DNA of 64,000 bases, taken from positions 1-64,000 of the forward strand of contig UQYT01000005.1 of assembly GCA_900545405.1 (NCBI GenBank). The letters run 5' to 3'. This stretch comes from an uncultured Eubacteriales bacterium (lineage in GTDB: Bacteria > Bacillota > Clostridia > Oscillospirales > Oscillospiraceae). A program made the position numbers and the translations under genes. Under the pieces are notes generated by a model. That model was not told the origin of the DNA. It was given only the letters and a program-made list of their open reading frames with translations, and did no database searches. Positions 52,925 through 60,646 of the stretch are shown piece by piece (position 1 is the stretch's first letter; every line of letters begins with the position of its first letter).

Positions 52925-53596
52925 ATGGCAGATAAGGGCAAGCTCATAGTGCTCGAGGGCATCGACGGCAGCGGCAAGTCCGCCCAGTACCGCCGGCTCA
53001 AGGCCCGGTTCGAGCGCGAGGGCATAGATTGCCGCACGATAGTTTTCCCGAGGTACGACCAGGAGTCCTCGGCGCTTATCAGGATGTACCTGGAGGGGCG
53101 CTTCGGCAAGGACCCGGAGGACGTCGGCGCATGTGCGGCGTCGATATTCTACGCGGTGGACCGCTACGCCTCGTACATGACCGACTGGGGCGAATATTAC
53201 CGCTCCGGCGGGGTGGTGCTCTCGGACAGATACACCACCTCCAACGCCGTCCACCAGGGCGCAAAGCTCAGCGAGGCCGAGCAGCCGGCGTTTTTCGACT
53301 GGCTGTATGACCTCGAATATGTTAAACTCGGCCTGCCCAGGCCCGAACTCGTGATCTACCTCGACGTGGACCTCGAGACCTCGCTGGCCCGGGTGCGCCA
53401 CCGCCAGGAGAAGACCGGCAAGGACGGCGACATCCACGAGAAGGACGCCGCCTACCTCGCCAAATGCATCGCCACCGGAAGCCGCGCCGCCGACCACTAC
53501 GGCTGGAAGCGCGTGGACTTCAAGAAAAACGGCCAGATCCGCGAGCTTGACGAGAAGCACGAGGAGATCTTCGCCGACGTCATGGCCGCGCTGTGA
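52925..53596 (+). CDS. tmk: Thymidylate kinase
   Basis: A 223-residue P-loop kinase that phosphorylates dTMP. EGIDGSGKSAQ is Walker A, FPRYDQESS follows it, and VVLSDRYTTSNAVHQGAK is the DR(Y/F/H) motif with the nucleobase-contact region. A LID segment RHRQEKTGKDGDIHEKD follows. It starts 1 bp after tagA ends, and its stop overlaps fthC. Confidence 0.94.
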   Translation: MADKGKLIVLEGIDGSGKSAQYRRLKARFEREGIDCRTIVFPRYDQESSALIRMYLEGRFGKDPEDVGACAASIFYAVDRYASYMTDWGEYYRSGGVVLSDRYTTSNAVHQGAKLSEAEQPAFFDWLYDLEYVKLGLPRPELVIYLDVDLETSLARVRHRQEKTGKDGDIHEKDAAYLAKCIATGSRAADHYGWKRVDFKKNGQIRELDEKHEEIFADVMAAL

Positions 53597-54153
53597 AAGA
53601 GGAAAAGGCCGCCCTCCGCAGGGCGATAAACGAGAGAATATCGGCGCTCGACGAGGAATATCTGCGCGAGAGCGACAGAGGCATTTGGGAAAACGTCCTG
53701 AGCCTGCCGGAGTTTGGCTCGGCCGGCACGGTGTTCGCCTACCTCTCCGTGGACAGGGAGTGCGATACAAGACGCATTGTTGACCAGCTTTTGCAAGAGG
53801 GCCGGCGCGTCGCTCTGCCCAGGAGCCGGAAGGGCGGGGTCATGGACTTCGCGCTCTATGACGGCACGCTCGCCGAGGGCATGTACGGCATACCCCAGCC
53901 GCCTGACGAGTCGGAGACGGTGGAGCCGGGGGAGGGGGACCTCATGCTGGTCCCGGCGCTCTGCTGCGACGTGCGCGGCGTGCGCCTCGGCCACGGGGGC
54001 GGCTACTACGACCGCTACCTCGCCGGGCGCCGCGTCCCCGCCGCCTGCCTCTGCCGCGAGCGGCTCCTGCTGGAAAAAGTCCCGCAGGACTGGAACGATT
54101 TTGCCGTCGGCTTCGTCATAACTGAACTCAGAAAAATAAAAACAGGGCTCTGA
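53593..54153 (+). CDS. 5-formyltetrahydrofolate cyclo-ligase
   Basis: A 186-residue enzyme that converts 5-formyl-THF to 5,10-methenyl-THF with ATP. It has the N-terminal KAALRRAINERI helix and the diagnostic VRLGHGGGYYDRYLA near residues 135-149, with LVPALCCD before it. The start is GTG 53593, overlapping the tmk stop (GTGA). Its last codons contain the terminator of the convergent cysteine-rich gene. Confidence 0.93.
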   Translation: MKEEKAALRRAINERISALDEEYLRESDRGIWENVLSLPEFGSAGTVFAYLSVDRECDTRRIVDQLLQEGRRVALPRSRKGGVMDFALYDGTLAEGMYGIPQPPDESETVEPGEGDLMLVPALCCDVRGVRLGHGGGYYDRYLAGRRVPAACLCRERLLLEKVPQDWNDFAVGFVITELRKIKTGL

Positions 54154-54163
54154 CGAGCCCTGT
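54132..54163 (-). terminator. Terminator of the cysteine-rich peptide gene, inside the end of fthC
   Basis: The stem ACAGGGCTC / GAGCCCTGT has a 4-nt loop, and the T-run (TTTTTATTTTT) lies on the minus strand. It may also end fthC transcripts. Confidence 0.8.
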
Positions 54164-54181
54164 GCCGTGGTTTGTGCCGCT

Positions 54182-54313
54182 TCAGCAGCAGCTGCCGCAG
54201 TTGTTGCTGCTGTCGCAGCTGGAGCTGCACCCGCAGTTTCCGCCGCAGCAGAAGATGAGCAGGAGTATAATGATGATCCAGAAGCAGCTTCCGTTTCCAT
54301 TTCCGCAGAACAT
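54182..54313 (-). CDS. Small high-cysteine membrane peptide (chorion-class HCB-like)
   Basis: A 43-residue open frame with an AGAAAGG ribosome-binding site upstream of its ATG and a terminator downstream. It has a short glycine/asparagine N-terminus, one hydrophobic helix at ~11-21 (FWIIIILLLIF), and a C-terminal region in which nine cysteines are mixed with Gly, Ser and Asn. Peptides of this shape in Clostridia are annotated as chorion-class high-cysteine HCB proteins; function is not known. A surface- or spore-related role is only a guess. The high cysteine content argues for a metal-binding or disulfide-rich peptide. Confidence 0.75.
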   Translation of the reverse strand: MFCGNGNGSCFWIIIILLLIFCCGGNCGCSSSCDSSNNCGSCC

Positions 54314-54481
54314 TTAATCGACCTTTCTCCGCGCTATGTGATTTACCCGGGCCCGGCCCCGCGCGGGGGGCGGGCGAGGAGAGCTGTCTGATCGTTCGGG
54401 GCGGTGCCGGCGCCGGTTCGCACCGTCTGAGCCATAATATGCCCGGCGCGGCAAACACGTTACTTGGGAGAACTCCAGAAA

Positions 54482-56083
54482 ATGCAGAATAATTTTGACA
54501 AGCTCAACGAGATATTCGGCGTGAAGAAGCCGGAGGAGGGGCAGAGCCCCGACTCCGCGCCGGAGACCGCCGCCCCGGAGCCGGAAAAGGCCCATGAGGC
54601 CCCGTCCGGGCAGGAGCACGAGCCGGAACAGGGGCACAAGGCCGAACCGGAGACCGCCGGGAATGCTGAGACCGACGCCGAGCCCGGCGCGGGCGAAGAA
54701 GAGCCCGCGGGGGACGAGACCAAGGTCCTGCCCTCCATCCACGGCCGCGGCTTATTCGGCGGCAAGAAGCGCGCCCAGTCCGAGCCCGAGCCGGAGAAAA
54801 GCGAGGAGCCCGAGGCCGAGAAGCACGCCGTGAACCCCATCAAGCTCATCGACGACCTCATATACGACCGCTCCAAGCACAAGGGCGAAGGGCATGAGGA
54901 GCACTTCCATGTCGATGAGTACGAGGACGAGCCCCTGGAGGAGCGCGACTACAAGCCCATCCGCTCCCGGCGCGACGGCAAGACCGGCTGCCTGGGCGGG
55001 CTAATGTACTTCGTCTTCGTCATCAGCCTGAGCATCATCCTCGCCTGCGTGGGCTGGATGGCCGCCTCCGACGTACTGGCGCTCAACAAGGACTACACGG
55101 AGGGCACCGTGACCCTGCCCGAGAGCATCTTCACCGAAAAAGAGGTAGAAGAGGAAAATGAGGACGGCACCGTGACCACCAAGACCGTCCAGAGCGCCGA
55201 CATAGACTATGTCGCCAACGTGCTCAAGGACGCGGGCATCATCGAGTACAAGCCGCTCTTCAAGCTGTTCTGCAAGGTCACGCACGCGGACCGCAAGCTC
55301 GACCCGGGCACCTATGAGCTGAATACCAAGTGCGACTATAACGCACTGGTGCTCCGGATGCAGACGGCGTCGATCTCCATGGTCACGACGACGATAACCT
55401 TCCCCGAAGGCTATACTATGCAGCAGATCTTTGAAAAGCTCGAGTCCGAGGGCATCTGCTCCGTCGAGGACCTCATGGACGCCGCGGCGAACTATATCTA
55501 CGACTACCCCTTCCTCGAGTGGTCCGAGCCCGGCGACGCGAGCCGCCTGGAGGGCTACCTCTTCCCGGACACCTATGAGTTCTATCAGGGCGAGCAGGCC
55601 TCCAGCGCCATCAACAAGTTCCTGCTGAACTTCCACGGCAAGCTGACCGCGGACATGTACACGCAGGCTGACAACCTGGGCATCTCGCTGCATCAGGCGG
55701 TCATCGTGGCCTCGATGATAGAGGCGGAGGCCGCAAACAACGACGAGCGCGCCAACATCGCCTCCGTCATCTACAACCGCCTCAATCAGGGCATGCCGCT
55801 GCAGATAGACGCCACGGTCATGTACGCCCTCGGCGAGCACAAGGAGCACCTCACCGAAGAGGATCTGAAGGTCGAGAGCCCCTACAACACCTACACGAAC
55901 ACCGGCCTGCCCGCCGGACCCATCTGCAACCCGGGCCTCGCCTCCATCAACGCGGCCCTCAACCCGGCGAGCACGAATTACCTCTACTACGCCCTCGACA
56001 CCGAGACAGGCACGCACCGCTTCTTCACCAGTTACAGCGAGTTCGAGGCCTTCACGGCGACGCAGGACTATACCGGCAACTGA
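54482..56083 (+). CDS. mltG: Endolytic murein transglycosylase MltG
   Basis: A 533-residue YceG-type lytic transglycosylase that cleaves nascent glycan strands. Residues 1-~165 are an acidic, disordered cytoplasmic region rich in Glu, Pro and Ala; a transmembrane helix lies at ~172-195 (MYFVFVISLSIILACVGW). The catalytic domain has LEGYLFPDTYEF, AVIVASMIEAEA (catalytic Glu), IASVIYNRLNQGMPLQ and GLPAGPICNPGLASI. The ATG at 54482 is preferred over TTG 54464 because TTGGGAGAA is well spaced. The cytoplasmic tail is much longer than in E. coli MltG. Confidence 0.93.
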   Translation: MQNNFDKLNEIFGVKKPEEGQSPDSAPETAAPEPEKAHEAPSGQEHEPEQGHKAEPETAGNAETDAEPGAGEEEPAGDETKVLPSIHGRGLFGGKKRAQSEPEPEKSEEPEAEKHAVNPIKLIDDLIYDRSKHKGEGHEEHFHVDEYEDEPLEERDYKPIRSRRDGKTGCLGGLMYFVFVISLSIILACVGWMAASDVLALNKDYTEGTVTLPESIFTEKEVEEENEDGTVTTKTVQSADIDYVANVLKDAGIIEYKPLFKLFCKVTHADRKLDPGTYELNTKCDYNALVLRMQTASISMVTTTITFPEGYTMQQIFEKLESEGICSVEDLMDAAANYIYDYPFLEWSEPGDASRLEGYLFPDTYEFYQGEQASSAINKFLLNFHGKLTADMYTQADNLGISLHQAVIVASMIEAEAANNDERANIASVIYNRLNQGMPLQIDATVMYALGEHKEHLTEEDLKVESPYNTYTNTGLPAGPICNPGLASINAALNPASTNYLYYALDTETGTHRFFTSYSEFEAFTATQDYTGN

Positions 56084-56090
56084 ACAGAAA

Positions 56091-56128
56091 AATAACAGGG
56101 TGCGGCCCGTTCCGCACCCTGTTATTTT
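56091..56128 (+). terminator. Terminator after mltG
   Basis: A 15-bp perfect stem AATAACAGGGTGCGG / CCGCACCCTGTTATT with a 6-nt loop, followed by TT. Confidence 0.93.
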
Positions 56129-56232
56129 AAGTGGTTTTGCACCAATTTGGGCTTGTTTTCCGCGTCTGCGTCGTATATAATGGTAGAAGGGGTAAGATTT
56201 GCCTCGCCATTATGGAAAACGGAGATGTGATC

Positions 56233-57168
56233 ATGGAGCTTAAGAATTTCGATAAGATACTCGAGCGAGTTCCCAAGATGTCCCGGCCCATGCGCGTCAT
56301 CCTCGCCGGCTCGGACGGCGAGAACATGCTCAAGGGCATTTTCGCGGCCCAGGAGAAGGGCCTTGTGCAGCCCGTGCTGGTCGGCGACCGCGCGAGGACG
56401 ATTACCGTGCTCGAGCAGTTCGGCCTGGAGCGCGAGCCCTATACGATGGTGGACACGCCTCCCGGACACAACATCACCCAGGAGGCCATAGATATAGTCA
56501 ACTCTGGTGACGGCGACGTGCTCATGCGCGGCAACATCCCCACGCGCGACTTCCTGATGCCCGTCTTGGACAAGACCAACCACCTGCGCACGGACCGCCT
56601 GATGAGCCACGTCTCGCTCGCCAGCCTGCCGGAGTACCCCAAGCTCCTCGCGCTCAGCGACATGACCGTCATCATCAAGCCCAACATGTCGCAGAAGAAG
56701 GAGATCATCCGCAACACGGCCGACGCTCTCAAGGCCTTCGGCTATGAGAACCCGAAGCTGGCGCTCCTGAGCCTGGTTGAGAAGGTCACCTTCCACATGC
56801 AGGACACGGTGGAGGCCCAGCGCCTGGTCTCCGAGCAGAAGCAGCGCCCCTTTGCGGACTGCGAGCTCTGGGGCCCCATCTCCTACGACCTCATCCTCAG
56901 CAAGGAGGCCGCGAGGCTCAAGAATTACGACTGCCCCTGGTCCGGCGGCGGCTTCGACGGCATCATCGCCCCCGACCTCTCCACGGCCAACACCCTTGTC
57001 AAGAGCTGGCTCATCCACGCCCACGCCGTCACCTGCGGCGCCGTTGTCGGCGCGAGGGTGCCCATCGCCCTCACCAGCCGCAGCGCCAATGAGGAGGAGA
57101 CCTATCTCTCCCTCGTGTTCTGCGCCGTCCTGGACGCCTGGCGCAAAAAGCAGCGCGGCGAGGGCTGA
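56233..57168 (+). CDS. Phosphate acetyl/butyryltransferase family protein
   Basis: A 311-residue PTA/PTB-family acyltransferase. VILAGSDGENMLKGIFAAQE (in outline) and VLVGDRARTITVLEQFGLE form the N-terminal lobe, and ELWGPISYDLILSKEAA with GGFDGIIAPDLSTANTLVKS the C-terminal lobe. Such enzymes exchange CoA and phosphate on butyryl, branched-chain or acetyl groups. No butyrate or acetate kinase is adjacent, so its acyl group is unclear. It is a single gene between two terminators. The ATG at 56233 follows GGAGATG. Confidence 0.85.
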   Translation: MELKNFDKILERVPKMSRPMRVILAGSDGENMLKGIFAAQEKGLVQPVLVGDRARTITVLEQFGLEREPYTMVDTPPGHNITQEAIDIVNSGDGDVLMRGNIPTRDFLMPVLDKTNHLRTDRLMSHVSLASLPEYPKLLALSDMTVIIKPNMSQKKEIIRNTADALKAFGYENPKLALLSLVEKVTFHMQDTVEAQRLVSEQKQRPFADCELWGPISYDLILSKEAARLKNYDCPWSGGGFDGIIAPDLSTANTLVKSWLIHAHAVTCGAVVGARVPIALTSRSANEEETYLSLVFCAVLDAWRKKQRGEG

Positions 57169-57189
57169 AGACCCAAACTCAAACCCGCA

Positions 57190-57219
57190 GGGCCCTTCCC
57201 ACCGGGAGGGCCCTTTTTT
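57190..57219 (+). terminator. Terminator after the Ptb-like gene
   Basis: A GGGCCCTTCCC / GGGAGGGCCC stem with one bulged T is followed by six T. Confidence 0.9.
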
Positions 57220-57230
57220 CGCGTGCGCGC

Positions 57231-57259
57231 TTGACAATTTTTCTCGCGGTGTTTATTAT
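57231..57259 (+). promoter_or_regulatory. Promoter of alaS
   Basis: TTGACA (57231-57236) and TATTAT (57254-57259) with a 17-bp spacer lie 35 bp before the start. The leader is too short for a T-box. Confidence 0.8.
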
Positions 57260-57294
57260 GATTGAATACGGATATTTGTCCTTGGAGGTTATTT

Positions 57295-59949
57295 ATGAAG
57301 GCATTTGGTCTTAATGAACTCAGGGAGATGTTCCTCTCGTTTTTTGAATCGAAGGGACACCTGCGCCTGCCCAGCTTCTCGCTCATCCCGCAGAACGACC
57401 CCTCGCTGCTGCTCATAAACTCCGGCATGGCCCCGATGAAGCCCTACTTCACCGGCGAGCAGACCCCGCCCCGCCGCCGCGTCTGCACCTGCCAGAAGTG
57501 CGTCCGCACCGGCGACATCGAGAACATCGGCAAGACCGCCCGTCACGGCACCTACTTTGAAATGCTCGGCAACTTCTCCTTCGGCGACTACTTCAAGCAC
57601 GAGGCCATCGCCTGGAGCTGGGAGTTCCTCACCAGCCCGGACTGGGTCGGCATCGACCCGGACAGGCTCTATCCCTCCGTCTATGTTGACGACGACGAGG
57701 CGTTCAACATCTGGCGCGACGAGATAGGCATTCCCCCGGAGCGCATCTACCGCTTCGGCAAGGAGGACAACTTCTGGGAGCACGGCACCGGCGCCTGCGG
57801 CCCCTGCTCCGAGATATACTACGACCGCGGCGAGAAATACGGCTGCGGCAAGCCCACCTGCACCGTCGGCTGCGACTGCGACCGCTACATCGAGGTCTGG
57901 AACAACGTCTTCTCACAGTTCAACTCCGACGGCCACGGCCACTACACTGAGCTGGCCCAGAAGAACATCGACACCGGCATGGGCCTGGAGCGCCTCGCCT
58001 GCGTCTGCCAGGGCGTGGACAGCCTCTTCGATGTCGACACCGTCATGAACATCACGCACAAGGTCTCGGAGCTCACCGGTGCGCACTACGGCGAGAGCCA
58101 CAGGAACGACGTCTCCCTGCGCGTCATCACCGACCACATCCGCTCCGCCACCTTCCTCATCGGCGACGGCGTGCTGCCCTCCAACGAGGGCCGCGGCTAC
58201 GTCCTGCGCCGCCTGCTGCGCCGCGCCGCGCGCCACGGCAAGTTCCTCGGCGTGAACGAGCCCTTCCTCTACAAGGTCTGCGAGACGGTCATCCACGAGA
58301 ACCGCACCGCCTACCCTGACCTTGTCGACAAGCAGAGCTTCATCACCAAGGTCATCCGCACGGAGGAGGAGAGCTTCGCCCGCACGATTGACGGCGGCAT
58401 GCGCATCCTCTCCGAGCTCATGGACGGCCTCAAGGCCAAGGGCGAGACCGTGCTCTCCGGCGCGGACGCCTTCCGGCTCTACGACACCTACGGTTTCCCG
58501 CTGGACCTCACCGAGGACGTCCTCAGCGAGTCCGGCATGACTGCGGACACCGAGGGCTTCAACGCCCTCATGCAGGAGCAGCGCGAGCGCGCCAGGGCCG
58601 CGCGCGGCGACATCAGCGGCTGGTCCGGCCTCGACCTGGGCCTCGACGCCGTGCCGACCGTGTTCACCGGCTATGACAAGCTCACCGACGAGGCCAAGGT
58701 CGAGGCCCTGGTCGTCGAGGGCGAGCTCTCCGGCGAGCTTAGCGAGGGAGCCGAGGGCTCCGTCGTGCTCGACAAGACCCCGTTCTACGCCGAGATGGGC
58801 GGCCAGGTCGCCGACCATGGCACCATCGAGGCCGGCGGCGCCGTTTTTGAGGTCCGCGACGTCCAGAAGACCAAGGGCGGCAAGTACCTGCACAGCGGCG
58901 TTATGCGCTCCGGCGAGCTCAGGCTTGACATGGCCGTCACCGCCAAGGTCGACGCCGAGCGCCGCCGCGCCATCATGCGCGCGCACTCCGCCACGCACCT
59001 GCTGCACGCCGCGCTCCGCCAGGTCCTCGGCGACCACGTCCATCAGGCCGGCTCCCTGGTCGAGCCGGACAAGCTGAGGTTCGACTTCACCCACTTCTCC
59101 GCCATGACCGGCGAGGAGCTGCTCGAGGTCGCGCACATAGTGAACCGCGAGATACTCCGCGGCGACGGCGTCAACGTGGAGGAGATGGGCCTCGAGGAGG
59201 CCAAGAGCCACGGCGCACAGGCCCTCTTCGGCGAGAAGTACGGCGAGCGCGTCCGCGTCGTCACCATGGGCGACTTCTCCAGCGAGCTCTGCGGCGGCAC
59301 GCACGTGGACAACACGGCCAAGGTCGGCCCGTTCAGGATAGAGTCCGAGTTCTCCGTCGCCTCCGGCGTGAGGCGCATCGAGGCCGTCACCGGTCTTGAG
59401 TTCTTCCGCGAGAACGAGGAGAACAACCGGAAGCTGCTGGAGATGGCCAACGTGCTCAAGTCCTCGCCCCTCGAGGTCGTGGACAAGGCAAAGGCCGCGA
59501 TGAACGACCTCAAGGAGCTCAAGCGCAAGGTCGAGGCGCTGCAGGACAAGCTGCGCTCCGGCGAGCTGGACGGCTTCATCACCACCGCGCGCAAGGTGGG
59601 CGACCTGCGCGTCATAACCGCCATGCGCCCGGGCGCGACGGCGGACGAGATGCGCCGCGCCGGCGACTTCCTGCGCGACAAGGCCCCGAACCTCGTCGCC
59701 GTGTTCGCCACGACGGACGACGCGCAGAAGATAACCTTCTTCGCCGTCTGCGGCAAGAACGCCGTGGAAAAGGGCGTGAAAGCCGGCGACATCATCAAGC
59801 AGGTCACCGCCATGACCAGCGGCAAGGGCGGCGGCAAGCCGGACTTCGCCATGGGCGGCGGCAAGGATATGCTCATGCTCGATAACGCGCTTGCCATGGT
59901 CGACAACTTCGTCGCCATGAAGCTCGGACTTTTGAAGGAGGAGAACTGA
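57295..59949 (+). CDS. alaS: Alanyl-tRNA synthetase
   Basis: An 884-residue class II synthetase. It has the N-terminal catalytic core (FLSFFESKGHLRLPSFSL, INSGMAPMKPYFTGEQ, CQKCVRTGDIENIGKTARH), the editing domain zinc motifs HSATHLLHAAL and LCGGTHVDNTAKVG, and a C-terminal DHHA1-type domain (GGGKPDFAMGG). The ATG at 57295 sits behind TTGGAGGTT; the TTG at 57262 has no site. One cysteine-rich insertion, CGKPTCTVGCDC, lies near residue 182-195. Confidence 0.98.
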   Translation: MKAFGLNELREMFLSFFESKGHLRLPSFSLIPQNDPSLLLINSGMAPMKPYFTGEQTPPRRRVCTCQKCVRTGDIENIGKTARHGTYFEMLGNFSFGDYFKHEAIAWSWEFLTSPDWVGIDPDRLYPSVYVDDDEAFNIWRDEIGIPPERIYRFGKEDNFWEHGTGACGPCSEIYYDRGEKYGCGKPTCTVGCDCDRYIEVWNNVFSQFNSDGHGHYTELAQKNIDTGMGLERLACVCQGVDSLFDVDTVMNITHKVSELTGAHYGESHRNDVSLRVITDHIRSATFLIGDGVLPSNEGRGYVLRRLLRRAARHGKFLGVNEPFLYKVCETVIHENRTAYPDLVDKQSFITKVIRTEEESFARTIDGGMRILSELMDGLKAKGETVLSGADAFRLYDTYGFPLDLTEDVLSESGMTADTEGFNALMQEQRERARAARGDISGWSGLDLGLDAVPTVFTGYDKLTDEAKVEALVVEGELSGELSEGAEGSVVLDKTPFYAEMGGQVADHGTIEAGGAVFEVRDVQKTKGGKYLHSGVMRSGELRLDMAVTAKVDAERRRAIMRAHSATHLLHAALRQVLGDHVHQAGSLVEPDKLRFDFTHFSAMTGEELLEVAHIVNREILRGDGVNVEEMGLEEAKSHGAQALFGEKYGERVRVVTMGDFSSELCGGTHVDNTAKVGPFRIESEFSVASGVRRIEAVTGLEFFRENEENNRKLLEMANVLKSSPLEVVDKAKAAMNDLKELKRKVEALQDKLRSGELDGFITTARKVGDLRVITAMRPGATADEMRRAGDFLRDKAPNLVAVFATTDDAQKITFFAVCGKNAVEKGVKAGDIIKQVTAMTSGKGGGKPDFAMGGGKDMLMLDNALAMVDNFVAMKLGLLKEEN

Positions 59950-59950
59950 A

Positions 59951-60295
59951 ATGCAAGACTGCCTGTTCTGCATGATAGCCAAGGGCGACATCCCGTCCAA
60001 CAAGGTCTATGAGGACGAGAGCGTCCTCGCGTTCCGGGACATCAATCCCCAGGCCCCGACCCACATCCTGGTCATTCCCAAAGAGCACATCGCGGACTCC
60101 GCGGCCCAGATAACCGCCGAAAATTCCGCTGCCGTGGCCCACATCTTCGAGGTCATCGCGAAGATAGCCGCGCAGGAGGGCCTTGACGAGGGCTTCCGCG
60201 TCATCACCAACTCCGGCAAGGCCGCCGGACAGACCGTCCCGCACCTGCATTTCCACATCCTCGCCGGCACAGAGATGGCCGAAAAGCTCATCTGA
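59951..60295 (+). CDS. HIT family purine nucleoside phosphoramidase (HinT)
   Basis: A 114-residue HIT protein. CLFCMIAKGDIPSNKVYEDE at the start and the histidine triad HLHFHILAG near the C-terminus are diagnostic. It hydrolyses AMP-linked phosphoramidates, including aminoacyl-adenylates. It starts 1 bp after the alaS stop with AGGAGGAGAACTGA, which suits repair of misactivated synthetase products. Confidence 0.96.
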   Translation: MQDCLFCMIAKGDIPSNKVYEDESVLAFRDINPQAPTHILVIPKEHIADSAAQITAENSAAVAHIFEVIAKIAAQEGLDEGFRVITNSGKAAGQTVPHLHFHILAGTEMAEKLI

Positions 60296-60320
60296 ATCAA
60301 TTGACGGGTAAAGCCCCGAA

Positions 60321-60356
60321 TGTATTGGCAGGCCGTCCGCCTGCCAATACATTTTT
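60321..60356 (+). terminator. Terminator after alaS-hinT
   Basis: A 12-bp perfect stem TGTATTGGCAGG / CCTGCCAATACA with a 7-nt loop is followed by TTTTT. Confidence 0.93.
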
Positions 60357-60394
60357 CGGAAATTACATCCGTATGGCGGCATATTTGCGCTTTT

Positions 60395-60414
60395 ATGCTA
60401 CAAAATAGTAGCAT
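60395..60414 (+). promoter_or_regulatory. Palindromic operator upstream of the XRE gene
   Basis: ATGCTAC-AAAATA-GTAGCAT is a perfect 7-bp dyad ending 16 bp before the chosen start codon. It is a good candidate for autorepression by the XRE protein. Confidence 0.6.
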
Positions 60415-60430
60415 TTAGTCGGTGATGCGA

Positions 60431-60646
60431 ATGTATTTTCCGCGCTTGGAGGACCTGCGCACGGACAGCGACAGGACGCAGGTCGCGATTGCGGAGTACC
60501 TCAATATGAACAGAGAGGTCTATCGCCGGTATGAAAAGGGCATACGTGAGATACCGGTCTGGGCGGTTATCAAGCTCTCGGAGCTGTACGGCGTTTCGGC
60601 GGACTACATACTCGGCCTGACTGACGAGCCGGGGCGTCGTGCGTAA
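60431..60646 (+). CDS. XRE-family transcriptional regulator
   Basis: A 71-residue single-domain Cro/CI-type helix-turn-helix protein. It has FPRLEDLRTDSDRTQVAIAEYLNM, a recognition helix around REVYRRYEKGIREIP, and VWAVIKLSELYGVSADYILG. ATG 60431 is chosen because GGTG lies 6 bp upstream; GTG 60422 and ATG 60425 are in frame and possible. Its stop overlaps the comEC start, so the two are coupled. Confidence 0.85.
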   Translation: MYFPRLEDLRTDSDRTQVAIAEYLNMNREVYRRYEKGIREIPVWAVIKLSELYGVSADYILGLTDEPGRRA

